From: a virus | Reading direction: 5' to 3' (one strand) | Length of the DNA: 21,800 nt | Virus record (IMG/VR): IMGVR_UViG_3300031669_000263 | Coordinates: 1-21,800 of that record | Shown here: positions 9,263-16,377 of the stretch, in pieces | Layout: the number at the start of each line of letters is the position of its first letter | Position numbering within the stretch: position 1 is the first letter of the stretch | Notes under the pieces: model-generated | What the model was told of the DNA's origin: nothing | What the model saw: only the letters and a program-made list of their open reading frames with translations | Database searches by the model: none | Translations under genes and position numbers: made by a program

Positions 9263-12200
9263 ACGCCGCTACCGAGCACCCCAGCCCTTTGAGCCGTAGC
9301 AATCGCCTTCACGATTCCGGGGGCGTCATTGTAGAGGTGGAACACGTTGGTTGTCCCACCACCGGCCGAGTCGCTTCGGCGGCTGGCGAGAGGGCCGCCA
9401 GGCTTAAGCCCGATAAGGGTATCCGCCTCCGAGATGCGCCGGGCGTCTCCGTCTTGCATGACGAAGTCTTGCAATTCGGGGAGGCCCATCGTTCTCCGCA
9501 AAGCATCTTCAACACTGCCTTCACCGCCCTGCGCGGGTTTTGCCAGATAAGGAAGAAGCTCCTCGGGGAACCCCTGGCCCTCCAGGAAAGCGAAATAGAG
9601 TCTCTCGGCCTGTGCGGCAGCATCGCTCACACCCGCTTCGGCCAGAATCGCCTTGAACAGGTCGACGTTCTCTAACGTCCGGCCCTTGAGCAGGGCCTCC
9701 AGCACGGCCTTTTCGAGATCCTCACGTAGTTTGGGCCGCGCTTTCTCTCTAAGCTCCTGCTCCTTCCGAAGCCGCTTTGCCTCATTTTCATCCATGGCGT
9801 CGATAATTTCATTCGCAGGAACACTGGCCTGGGCACGAGACAGGAGATCCTTTTTCCGGTCCGCCGAAACACCCATCCCAGGCATCCCCCAATACTCCGA
9901 CTTCAGCTCGGGTCTGAAAGTCTTGCCCGCAAGGGTAGCCTCTGCATATTGCGGGGCCAATTTTTCCAACTCCTCCAAAGCGGCCTTGAGTTTTCCGGCT
10001 TCCGCTTGCGGCATGTCCATCCCTAGATGCCGTTGCTCCTCGTGGAGCCGCTCTACGAAAGCCTGGGCCAGATACTTAGCCGCTTCCTTTTGCTGCCCTG
10101 CGGGCAATTGCTTCAACTTCTCTTTTTGCTCCGCCCCCAACCCGGCATCGGCCAGAGCCCCTGCAGCCATGCCTTTTCCTGTCTTATTCGTCCCCCAGAT
10201 TTTTTCGCCCAGCGAGGCCGAGAACCCCTCACTCAAGACTTTCTTTTGAGCCGCATCGTACCTTTTGACCTGTTTCTGGGATTCCGCCATCACGCGAGAT
10301 TGCTCCGCCATCTGAGCTTTGATCTCAGCACTTTTTTCCGGGGATGTGGCACCATGAAGCTGACCCTTAAGTCGTGCAAGCTCCTCACGGGCCCCGGCAA
10401 AATCCTCCTGGCTCTTGGAAATACCATCGGCAATCAGATCGAGGGCCTTCTGGCGTTCCTCTGCCCCGGACTCACTGAGCATGAAGTTGAAAATCGACTG
10501 GGTGACCCCATGAATTTTCTCTAGTATGGCCTCTATCCCCTGTTTCAAGACCATGGTCATCTCAGTCGTGTTCGCGACCTGTTGTTGAGCGAGGGCGATG
10601 TCCTGGGAGATCGTTTCTTCCGTCCCGTCTGAATAAGCCGAGGCGAGGGTGCTCTTCAAATCTTCGACATCCGTGGCATCAACCTCTTTCCCGATCTGGT
10701 AGTTCTGGCCTTTCAAGACGGCCCGGTAGACTTTACCTTGATCGACGATCACGCCGTAGGTCTTCGCCATCAGGTCCATTTCCTCTTGGGAAACGTGCCC
10801 CTTCATTTTTGCCGTCTCAGCCATCCGCTGCTTGATGTTGGCGACGGCTCCGAGCTGCCATCCTTGGAAAGTCGCCAGGTTCTTGAGTTCCTCCATACTC
10901 AAGCCCGTCGTCGTCACCAATTGCTTGAGCAACACATCGGTAATGTCCCCACTCTTCCAGATGTCGTAGAGGGTTTTATTACCCATCCCCTGCTCTTCCA
11001 AGATCCCTTGGATCGGCAATAGGGCGGCTTCGAGCTTGGCGACCCCGGTCACCCCAGTAGCACCCGTTACGACTCCACCCAGCCCTCCCCGAGCACCGAC
11101 CAGCAAAGTCCCCAGTGAATCGAACTTGTTGAGGAGACCAGGCATGTTGACCTTCGTCAAATCCGCCAAGAAGGCCGCCTGCTGCCGGGCAGTGAGTTTC
11201 CCGTAAGTGGACGCCAACTTATCTGGATCGAGACTCACGTTGAAACGATCGAAGATGGAACTGAGCCGGTTGTACCCGGCTTCATCATTTTCCTTGAGCC
11301 CGGAGAGCATCCGGTTGATGTCTTCGGCGGTACGTCTTGCCGCACCCGTTTCGATTTTCCTGTAGCGTGCGACCCCTTTACCCCCCTCCCCAGCCATGAG
11401 CACTTTCTTCATCACATCAGTAGGGACATCCATGATGCCCTTGTTGAGTTCGGTGACCATCTGGGCACCGGCCTTGGGCCCCAGAACCTTGCTCATGCGG
11501 GCGAGGAGCCCCGCCGTCTCACTCAGACGGACGTTGTACATGCTCATGTCCGCCGTAGCTTGTGTCATCAGGGAAAAGAACCGCTTGATGCCGAAACCCG
11601 ACTCCATGGCTGCCCGGTGAATCCCGCTGAGGCTATCCCGGATGGAGTTGAAGTTCTCACCCAGGTCCTCCATCCAGCTCCCGATTTGCTCGGTCATCTG
11701 GCCTGTCTCGGTGTTGAACAACTTGGCGTAGGTCAGAGTCAGCGCCGTGGCGTCCTTGAGACGCTCCTGTTGCGTCGCTGCATCCTGGATCCCGGCCGTG
11801 ATCCTCGCGAACGTCTGACCCGCAGCGGCATATGCCCCGATGATCTGCAAGGAATCCTTGGCTGTGAGTCCCCACGTTTGATTGAAGGATTCCCCGGTCA
11901 GGGAAAACTTGGTAAACGTCTCTCGGATCAGATCCAGGTTCTTCTGCATACTCCCGTACTGATCGGTCAATTCCCCCACAGCCACACCGGAAGAGAGAAG
12001 CTCCTTGTTGAACTCCTTGGTTTGGGCGTCCGCATCAATGATGAGTTTGACGACCGCTGCAAGCGCCCCGACGATCGCACCGAGACCCATGATAGCGGGG
12101 CCGAGCTTCCCAATAAGGGCCCCGAGCCCCCCTTCCGAAGTGGCTCCTTTCATGGCCGCCTTCGTACCGAGCGTCTTGAGCCTCTCGCCAAAGGACTCCG

Positions 12201-12687
12201 CCATTTGGCTGAAGTCACCGCTCATGGCATCGTTGACGGCCTTGGCGAACCCCTCCCCCGCGCTATCTATGTTCTCCGAGAAGCTCTTAGCCTCACGGCG
12301 GCCCAGTTCATCCGCGATTTTCTGGGTGTAGGCCATCTCCTTAGCCAGACGGCCTCTTAGGGCTCTCTCCTCAAGCGTAGCCCGTTTGAGTTGTCCCTTT
12401 AACTCCCGACGCTCGGACCTGGTCAGGGATTGATCATTAAGGCGTCTCCGGGCTTCATCGCCTCTGATTTTGAGGGTCTCCACCAAAGTGGCGTATCTCA
12501 GAGTCTCCTGCCCGAAAGCCGCAGCGGCCTTGACGGAAAAACCTTTCTGGAGTGCGTCAGCGGTCGCACTACGGATGCTCTCATGGAGAGTTTTACCGAT
12601 GACATTAGAGATGTTTTGAATCCTGGTGGGGTCTAACTCCATCCCGACCCGGGCCATAATTTCCATAGTCGCTCTTGTACTGGCCAT
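9259..12687 (-). CDS. Tail tape measure protein
   Basis: 1142 residues, mostly helical, rich in Ala, Lys, Glu and Leu, with long coil-like stretches (about 65-130 and 770-830) and a hydrophobic segment at 187-218 (LGALIGKLGPAIMGLGAIVG...). This combination of great length, heptad-like coil and one or more hydrophobic stretches is typical of tape measure proteins, which set tail length and pass into the host envelope. Using the usual approximation of 0.15 nm per residue, the tail would be about 170 nm; this is an estimate. ATG at 12687 follows the previous stop after two bases (TGATCATG), with AAAGGGGA about 10 bases upstream. The position after two chaperone-like genes and before baseplate genes is the standard tail order. 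No lytic domain motif was found in it. Confidence 0.85.
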   Translation of the reverse strand: MASTRATMEIMARVGMELDPTRIQNISNVIGKTLHESIRSATADALQKGFSVKAAAAFGQETLRYATLVETLKIRGDEARRRLNDQSLTRSERRELKGQLKRATLEERALRGRLAKEMAYTQKIADELGRREAKSFSENIDSAGEGFAKAVNDAMSGDFSQMAESFGERLKTLGTKAAMKGATSEGGLGALIGKLGPAIMGLGAIVGALAAVVKLIIDADAQTKEFNKELLSSGVAVGELTDQYGSMQKNLDLIRETFTKFSLTGESFNQTWGLTAKDSLQIIGAYAAAGQTFARITAGIQDAATQQERLKDATALTLTYAKLFNTETGQMTEQIGSWMEDLGENFNSIRDSLSGIHRAAMESGFGIKRFFSLMTQATADMSMYNVRLSETAGLLARMSKVLGPKAGAQMVTELNKGIMDVPTDVMKKVLMAGEGGKGVARYRKIETGAARRTAEDINRMLSGLKENDEAGYNRLSSIFDRFNVSLDPDKLASTYGKLTARQQAAFLADLTKVNMPGLLNKFDSLGTLLVGARGGLGGVVTGATGVTGVAKLEAALLPIQGILEEQGMGNKTLYDIWKSGDITDVLLKQLVTTTGLSMEELKNLATFQGWQLGAVANIKQRMAETAKMKGHVSQEEMDLMAKTYGVIVDQGKVYRAVLKGQNYQIGKEVDATDVEDLKSTLASAYSDGTEETISQDIALAQQQVANTTEMTMVLKQGIEAILEKIHGVTQSIFNFMLSESGAEERQKALDLIADGISKSQEDFAGAREELARLKGQLHGATSPEKSAEIKAQMAEQSRVMAESQKQVKRYDAAQKKVLSEGFSASLGEKIWGTNKTGKGMAAGALADAGLGAEQKEKLKQLPAGQQKEAAKYLAQAFVERLHEEQRHLGMDMPQAEAGKLKAALEELEKLAPQYAEATLAGKTFRPELKSEYWGMPGMGVSADRKKDLLSRAQASVPANEIIDAMDENEAKRLRKEQELREKARPKLREDLEKAVLEALLKGRTLENVDLFKAILAEAGVSDAAAQAERLYFAFLEGQGFPEELLPYLAKPAQGGEGSVEDALRRTMGLPELQDFVMQDGDARRISEADTLIGLKPGGPLASRRSDSAGGGTTNVFHLYNDAPGIVKAIATAQRAGVLGSGV

Positions 12688-12689
12688 GA

Positions 12690-13892
12690 TCAGTCATTCC
12701 CCTTTGAGAACGTCACTTGCCGCCCCGCCAGATCGGCTGCCAACGGACTCTCTTCCTGTCCCGCTACGACCAAATGCTCTCCATCCACTCGCAGGTTCCC
12801 CGCCGTCGGAGCCTTCTCTATGTACTTGGAATAGAGATAATTGCGCTGCTCACCGCCCGTAGCCACTTGCTTGACCCCAGGGGAACCCGCTTGCCGTTCA
12901 CCGATGATGGCGGCGAGCTGGTCGGCCGTGTATCCCACAAGAGCCGTGCTCGGGAGGAGATCCTCACCACGTTCGGCGGCTTCCGCTTGGACAGCCGCGA
13001 GGTGTCTCGCTTGCTCCGCCTTCTCCCCCTCGATGCGTTCGATGATCCGCTTCTTGTATTCGCGGATTACCTTATCGTGCCAGTCCTCCTCCCCACTCAC
13101 CCACCGCCTCATCTCCTCGGCCAACTCATCGGCAGATTTCGATTCGATGAGCACGTTGCCAGGGACAGCGAGCGTGCCTTTCGCTTTCTTGGGGTCAGGG
13201 CTGTTCAAAAGCCCGAGTGTCCAGTAGTAGAAGTAGTCCTGAACCGTACTGCGCCGAGCGTCTTCCCGCTTCCGACGTTCCCGGTCCTTGTTATCGAGCT
13301 TCTGGATACCTTTCGGAGCCATGGCCGAAGCCGATAGCTTGAAACCCTCCCACAGACTCTCGTGATCTTCCCGCTGGTCCTCGAAGGTGTTGTAGGCCAC
13401 CCACATCCGCTGGATGAGGTTTGTCCCCAGTTTCTCCGCTCCCGGAACACCTACATGAGCGGAGAAGGCATTGCCGCCCATCGATCGCCACTGATAACGG
13501 GACTGCGTCTCGTAACAGAAGGACTCGACTCCACGGCTCGCCTTTTTCTGCCTGGCGAATAACCCGATAACGATGGTGAACAAGATGTCCTGGATGTTTT
13601 TGGGGAATCCCCGGACAATGGCCGCCAGGCGGGGGACAGCGCCGGGCTCTCCGAGAAGATTGATCCCGTTGACCATCCAGATGGACGAAGCGACCGTCCA
13701 TGCCCGCCACTCGGCACCCGGCGCACTCATCCTCGCGTGCAACGCGAACATATCCCCCGGCCCCAATGTCCGGAGACACATGGGCGTGTCCTGAACCACG
13801 ACGGGGTGGTACAGAAACCCGGGCAACAACAGAGCCTCGATGTCCTCGTAGAAAAGCTCTCGTTGCTTCTGTGTGGTCGGCGGGAGAGGCAC
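12690..13892 (-). CDS. Probable tail-assembly protein encoded next to the tape measure
   Basis: 400 residues starting at GTG 13892. Residues 1-115 are hydrophobic and helical (LLLPGFLYHPVVVQDTPMCL; LRTLGPGDMFALHARM; DILFTIVIGLFARQKKASRG). Residues 155-225 are helical and charged (RMWVAYNTFEDQREDHESLW, then a Lys/Arg/Glu-rich run). Residues 250-310 are likely coiled coil. There is no signal peptide or catalytic motif. The only nearby Shine-Dalgarno-like bases (GCAGG) are 12 bases from the GTG, and the gene is in the same frame as the upstream gene, separated from it by one TAG and three codons, so coupling or readthrough is plausible. By position it may act as a tape-measure or hub assembly chaperone. 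The function is inferred from context only. Confidence 0.5.
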   Translation of the reverse strand: MPLPPTTQKQRELFYEDIEALLLPGFLYHPVVVQDTPMCLRTLGPGDMFALHARMSAPGAEWRAWTVASSIWMVNGINLLGEPGAVPRLAAIVRGFPKNIQDILFTIVIGLFARQKKASRGVESFCYETQSRYQWRSMGGNAFSAHVGVPGAEKLGTNLIQRMWVAYNTFEDQREDHESLWEGFKLSASAMAPKGIQKLDNKDRERRKREDARRSTVQDYFYYWTLGLLNSPDPKKAKGTLAVPGNVLIESKSADELAEEMRRWVSGEEDWHDKVIREYKKRIIERIEGEKAEQARHLAAVQAEAAERGEDLLPSTALVGYTADQLAAIIGERQAGSPGVKQVATGGEQRNYLYSKYIEKAPTAGNLRVDGEHLVVAGQEESPLAADLAGRQVTFSKGND

Positions 13893-13901
13893 GGCGTTGG
13901 A

Positions 13902-15140
13902 CTACCTGCTTCCCGACGGCTTGAACCTTGGGTTGAGCTGCCCCTTCACAGCGGCATTGACCGTCATGGGCGGCGCTTTCGATGCACCCCGTGGTCGCGA
14001 AAGCTCCTCGGCCGGGGCTTTCAATACCGGAGCCCCTACTGCCGGGGAGGGGCTGCTCTGATCCCCCAGGAAACTCCGAGAAGCCTCCAGGGCATCCATG
14101 TGAGGCGGTCTCCGGGCCGCCTGGGCCATGTTGAGCACTGACTCAGATGCGGGCTCAGGGGCCGGAGCGGCTCCCATGCGGGCCATCAGGAGCCTGTGGT
14201 TCTCCGCCTCCACGATTTGCTTCGCCGTCTCCGGGTCACTCATGTCGAGGAACGATGTGTCCTCGGGAAGCGGGGATTGAGGGGTCCCCTCATGGTCCCG
14301 GTCCGGCTCGGGCTGGGGGGGCATAGGCGGCCGAGCCGCCGTCGCGGGCGCGGGAGGTGTTGCCCGCTGGGGAATGATGGGACGGCGAGCGGCAGGGGGC
14401 AAAAGTTGCTCATCCACTTCGTCAGGTTCAGGCTCGTCGTCCGGCTCCTCCATAGGGATTTGGGCGTTCCTGGCGGTCAGCCTGTCGAGGCTCGCTTGCT
14501 TCTGCTGGGCATCCTGCCTTTCGATCTCGACGATGGACCGCACTTGCTGGGCGAACTCTGTCCCAACGGTGCCCTCGTTCTTCTCCTTCTCGGCCTTTTC
14601 CAGCTCCTTCAGTTGAGCCAGGCGTTTTTCCAGGCGCTCGATTTCGGCTTTCCGGTCGGAGGGCTCGAAAATGACGGCACCTTCCGCTTCCCGCTCCACA
14701 CGTTCGAGCAGTTCCCCGTATTTGCGGAACATCATGATCAGCAGGGTGCCCGACCACTCCCGCTGCTTGATGATCTTCCGAATAGCCTCGGCTCGGGCGA
14801 TTTTGATCGGTGTGCCGTTAGGGAGTTTCTCCCCTGTCTCGATGAACGGAGAATCCCGGAGGTCCAACCCATCGATCTCGATGATGGCATGGCAGACGAT
14901 CCCGAGCTTGACCTCGTTGATGTAAGACATGGCCCGGTGCTGGGTCCCGTCTTCTTCCGTAGTATCGTCAGTATCCGGCTGGGCTGCCTTGGCTGCCTGC
15001 TTGTGGACGTAGGTTTCCTCGTCCGGGGGGATTATCCGAAGGACTACTGGGACTCCGGCGACAGGGAACGCCAGTTCGCCTTTCCCGATGGTCTCGATGT
15101 TGGCGAATGCGGATTCGAGTGCTTGTAGTGTGAGGGTCAT
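13902..15140 (-). CDS. Probable tail-assembly chaperone with Pro-rich linker
   Basis: 412 residues. Residues 1-150 form a compact alpha/beta region (FPVAGVPVVLRIIPPDEETY; INEVKLGIVCHAIIEIDGLD; AEAIRKIIKQREWSGTLLIM) resembling tail-assembly chaperones encoded just before tape measures, which keep that protein soluble. Residues 163-225 are strongly charged and probably coiled coil. Residues 228-345 are low-complexity, rich in Pro, Ala, Glu and Asp. The C-terminal 60 residues are Pro/Ala/Ser-rich and basic at the end. ATG 15140 has a good Shine-Dalgarno (AAGGGAG, 5 bases away). It ends at TAG 13902-13904 in the same frame as the next gene. Instead of the usual overlapping pair joined by a -1 frameshift, the two genes here are collinear. 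The chaperone call is from fold impression and position. Confidence 0.5.
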   Translation of the reverse strand: MTLTLQALESAFANIETIGKGELAFPVAGVPVVLRIIPPDEETYVHKQAAKAAQPDTDDTTEEDGTQHRAMSYINEVKLGIVCHAIIEIDGLDLRDSPFIETGEKLPNGTPIKIARAEAIRKIIKQREWSGTLLIMMFRKYGELLERVEREAEGAVIFEPSDRKAEIERLEKRLAQLKELEKAEKEKNEGTVGTEFAQQVRSIVEIERQDAQQKQASLDRLTARNAQIPMEEPDDEPEPDEVDEQLLPPAARRPIIPQRATPPAPATAARPPMPPQPEPDRDHEGTPQSPLPEDTSFLDMSDPETAKQIVEAENHRLLMARMGAAPAPEPASESVLNMAQAARRPPHMDALEASRSFLGDQSSPSPAVGAPVLKAPAEELSRPRGASKAPPMTVNAAVKGQLNPRFKPSGSR

Positions 15141-15232
15141 CCCTGCTCCCTTAGATGTTTATGGGAACAGCTTCAGCGGACCCGGACAGCACAAGGCGAT
15201 GTGAATTCGTCGTTTTTTGTCTATCTGACCAA

Positions 15233-15248
15233 ACCTTCCGGGGAAGGT
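15233..15248 (-). other. Hairpin C in tube-chaperone gap
   Basis: ACCTTCC/GGAAGGT forms a perfect 7-bp stem with a 2-base loop, so in practice 6 bp with a 4-base loop. On the minus-strand transcript it is followed by only three T residues in a row, so it is a weak terminator candidate at best. Confidence 0.4.
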
Positions 15249-15252
15249 CGGA

Positions 15253-15271
15253 TCCTCTCTTTCGGAGAGGA
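15253..15271 (-). other. Hairpin B in tube-chaperone gap
   Basis: TCCTCTC/GAGAGGA is a perfect 7-bp stem around a 5-base loop (TTTCG on the plus strand). It lies 4 bases from hairpin C, so the transcript could fold two stems in tandem. There is no T-tract, so structure-mediated RNA protection or attenuation is more likely than intrinsic termination. Confidence 0.45.
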
Positions 15272-15348
15272 AGCTCAAGTCGGAATCAAGTCGTCTGTCT
15301 GTCCGTCTGGGGTGCCGCCGAAGCTGCTACTGTCCGTCTGTTTATTGT

Positions 15349-15376
15349 ACCGCCCTCCCCTTCACGGGAAGGCGGT
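15349..15376 (-). terminator. Hairpin A just after the tail tube gene (attenuator or RNA-stabilising stem)
   Basis: A strong stem begins 6 bases after the tube-gene stop codon: ACCGCC pairs with GGCGGT, then a C/A mismatch, then TCCC pairs with GGGA around a 6-base loop. On the minus-strand transcript it is followed by ACAATAAAC and not a U-tract, so it does not meet the rule for an intrinsic terminator. A stem at the 3' end of an abundantly made structural gene commonly stabilises the upstream message or reduces read-on. Confidence 0.45.
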
Positions 15377-15382
15377 GGAAAA

Positions 15383-16183
15383 CTACCCGATGGTGAAGGT
15401 CGCGGCGGAGGATGCCTCCGTCGTCGCCACATCCGCGAATCTGATCGAACCGAGCTGGCCGATCGTGGGATCGTTCCCTGTGGCAAGGAACTCACCGTAG
15501 ATCGAGGAGAAGTCATGCACGTCGGTGACGTCGGCGTCACCCGTCTCCATGACGACCCCAGAATCCTTCGCGTAGTTGTTCGTGTATGAGGTAAACCAGC
15601 AAGCCTCGTACACCGTGATGATGGCCGAGTGCCCCCGCTTGGGCGGGTCATTCGGGAAACCTTTGGTATCCTTGGTCACCGCAGGATACTGGATCGCCTT
15701 CAAGCCGCCGTCGAAAGACCCCGACGTGCCGCTGACCCCTTGGTTGGCGCGGCCGAAGTCGGCATCCACGAGGGACGAGAAAACGAGCTGCTGCTCGATG
15801 TCGAACGGCCATCTGTGGTGGGCCAATGAGCGGACCGGCCCATCCACACCTCCGGCATAACCCGTGGCTTGCCAGAGATTGCAGAGGTAGAGCATCGCCC
15901 GCTCGAAGTTGAGCTTCGTCTGCTCCGTGACCGACGGCACCAGTTCCGCAATCTGGTCCCCGAAGCCAATACCCCTGACGGAATCGATCGTCCGACTCCC
16001 GGAGACGTTGAACTGACTCAACACACCCATCTGATGCAGTGCGGCGGTTTCGCCATACGCTGGTGCCAGAACTCGGTTCCGCTGGGAAACCGCTGTCCGA
16101 GTATTCGGGGTTGTCCCAAAGTGGTATAGGTAGGAGCTACCCTGTACGCCGTTCTGTGGGTTCTTGTCGGTGTTTGTTGCCAT
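15383..16183 (-). CDS. Probable tail tube protein
   Basis: 266 residues with no signal peptide or transmembrane segment. The stretch at 60-140 (VSGSRTIDSVRGIGFGDQIA; LNFERAMLYLCNLWQATGYA; VRSLAHHRWPFDIEQQLVFS) fits, as I remember them, tail tube proteins of large phages, with an arm region followed by a beta-barrel-like part. Residues 150-215 are beta-rich and the C-terminus is an Ala/Thr-rich strand. The position first in the tail operon, followed by chaperones and the tape measure, is where the tube gene usually lies. ATG 16183 has GGAGG 9 bases upstream. That Shine-Dalgarno is next to one arm of a long inverted repeat, and a strong hairpin follows the stop, both fitting a highly expressed and controlled gene. 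No sheath gene is visible in this window. Another major virion protein is the main alternative. Confidence 0.5.
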   Translation of the reverse strand: MATNTDKNPQNGVQGSSYLYHFGTTPNTRTAVSQRNRVLAPAYGETAALHQMGVLSQFNVSGSRTIDSVRGIGFGDQIAELVPSVTEQTKLNFERAMLYLCNLWQATGYAGGVDGPVRSLAHHRWPFDIEQQLVFSSLVDADFGRANQGVSGTSGSFDGGLKAIQYPAVTKDTKGFPNDPPKRGHSAIITVYEACWFTSYTNNYAKDSGVVMETGDADVTDVHDFSSIYGEFLATGNDPTIGQLGSIRFADVATTEASSAATFTIG

Positions 16184-16377
16184 GCGGTCGGGCCTCCGGT
16201 TAGCTCACACCTACCCGGCCAAGCCGCAGGGCAAGCGTTCATCACTAACCGGAAGATATAGGCTCAAAAACGCCCAACCCTTGACTTCCCCAGCCCTGTT
16301 TGACTGTCGGAAGTGAGCGCCCTTTGAGGATCAGTCTCATATGCCCAGGATGGCTAACGGAGAGAGGAAATAGGGGA
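16184..16377. other. Intergenic gap between VIT/VWA gene and tail tube gene
   Basis: The 194 bases contain the inverted repeat and tube-gene Shine-Dalgarno described separately. The remaining 16254-16377 holds no open frame of note, no intrinsic terminator with a T-tract after the VIT/VWA stop, and no promoter with two matching boxes on the minus strand. If the tail operon is transcribed from here, its promoter is not of the ordinary sigma-70 kind, or transcription reads in from upstream. Confidence 0.4.
16195..16253 (-). promoter_or_regulatory. 9-bp inverted repeat in the leader of the tail tube gene, next to its Shine-Dalgarno
   Basis: TCCGGTTAG (16195-16203) and CTAACCGGA (16245-16253) are perfect inverted repeats separated by 41 bases. 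On the minus-strand RNA the arm closest to the gene reads CUAACCGGA and continues into GG, so pairing would bury the first three bases of the GGAGG Shine-Dalgarno (16193-16197). The loop also contains GC-rich bases that could fold further. This could be a translational switch or an operator for a DNA-binding protein. No promoter I trust was found in the gap. Confidence 0.5.

Larger units (their letters stand above)
15141..15382 (-). other. Structured intergenic gap between tube and chaperone genes
   Basis: These 242 bases hold no convincing gene on either strand. They contain three hairpins (listed separately) and an 11-base direct repeat CTGTCCGTCTG at 15299-15309 and 15330-15340, inside a longer GTCT-rich stretch. 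A gap of this size is out of place in an operon where all the genes downstream of it touch or nearly touch. It may lower expression of the tape-measure side relative to the abundant tube protein, or may be a small processed RNA. Neither role is shown by the sequence. Confidence 0.45.

Noticed and set aside
13893-13950. A -1 frameshift joining the two chaperone-like genes
   Set aside because: The two genes are in the same frame and do not overlap, so a frameshift would not fuse them. Readthrough is the only way to a fusion.
15155-15589. 144-codon plus-strand frame over the tube-chaperone gap
   Set aside because: Half of it is antisense to the tube gene and it has no domain or ribosome-site support.
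16255-16260. TATATC as a promoter -10 box for the tube gene
   Set aside because: Only 4 of 6 bases match, and the hexamer 17 bases upstream (CAAGGG) is not a -35 box.
16281-16286. TTGACT as a plus-strand -35 box
   Set aside because: No -10 box at a suitable distance and no plus-strand gene downstream.
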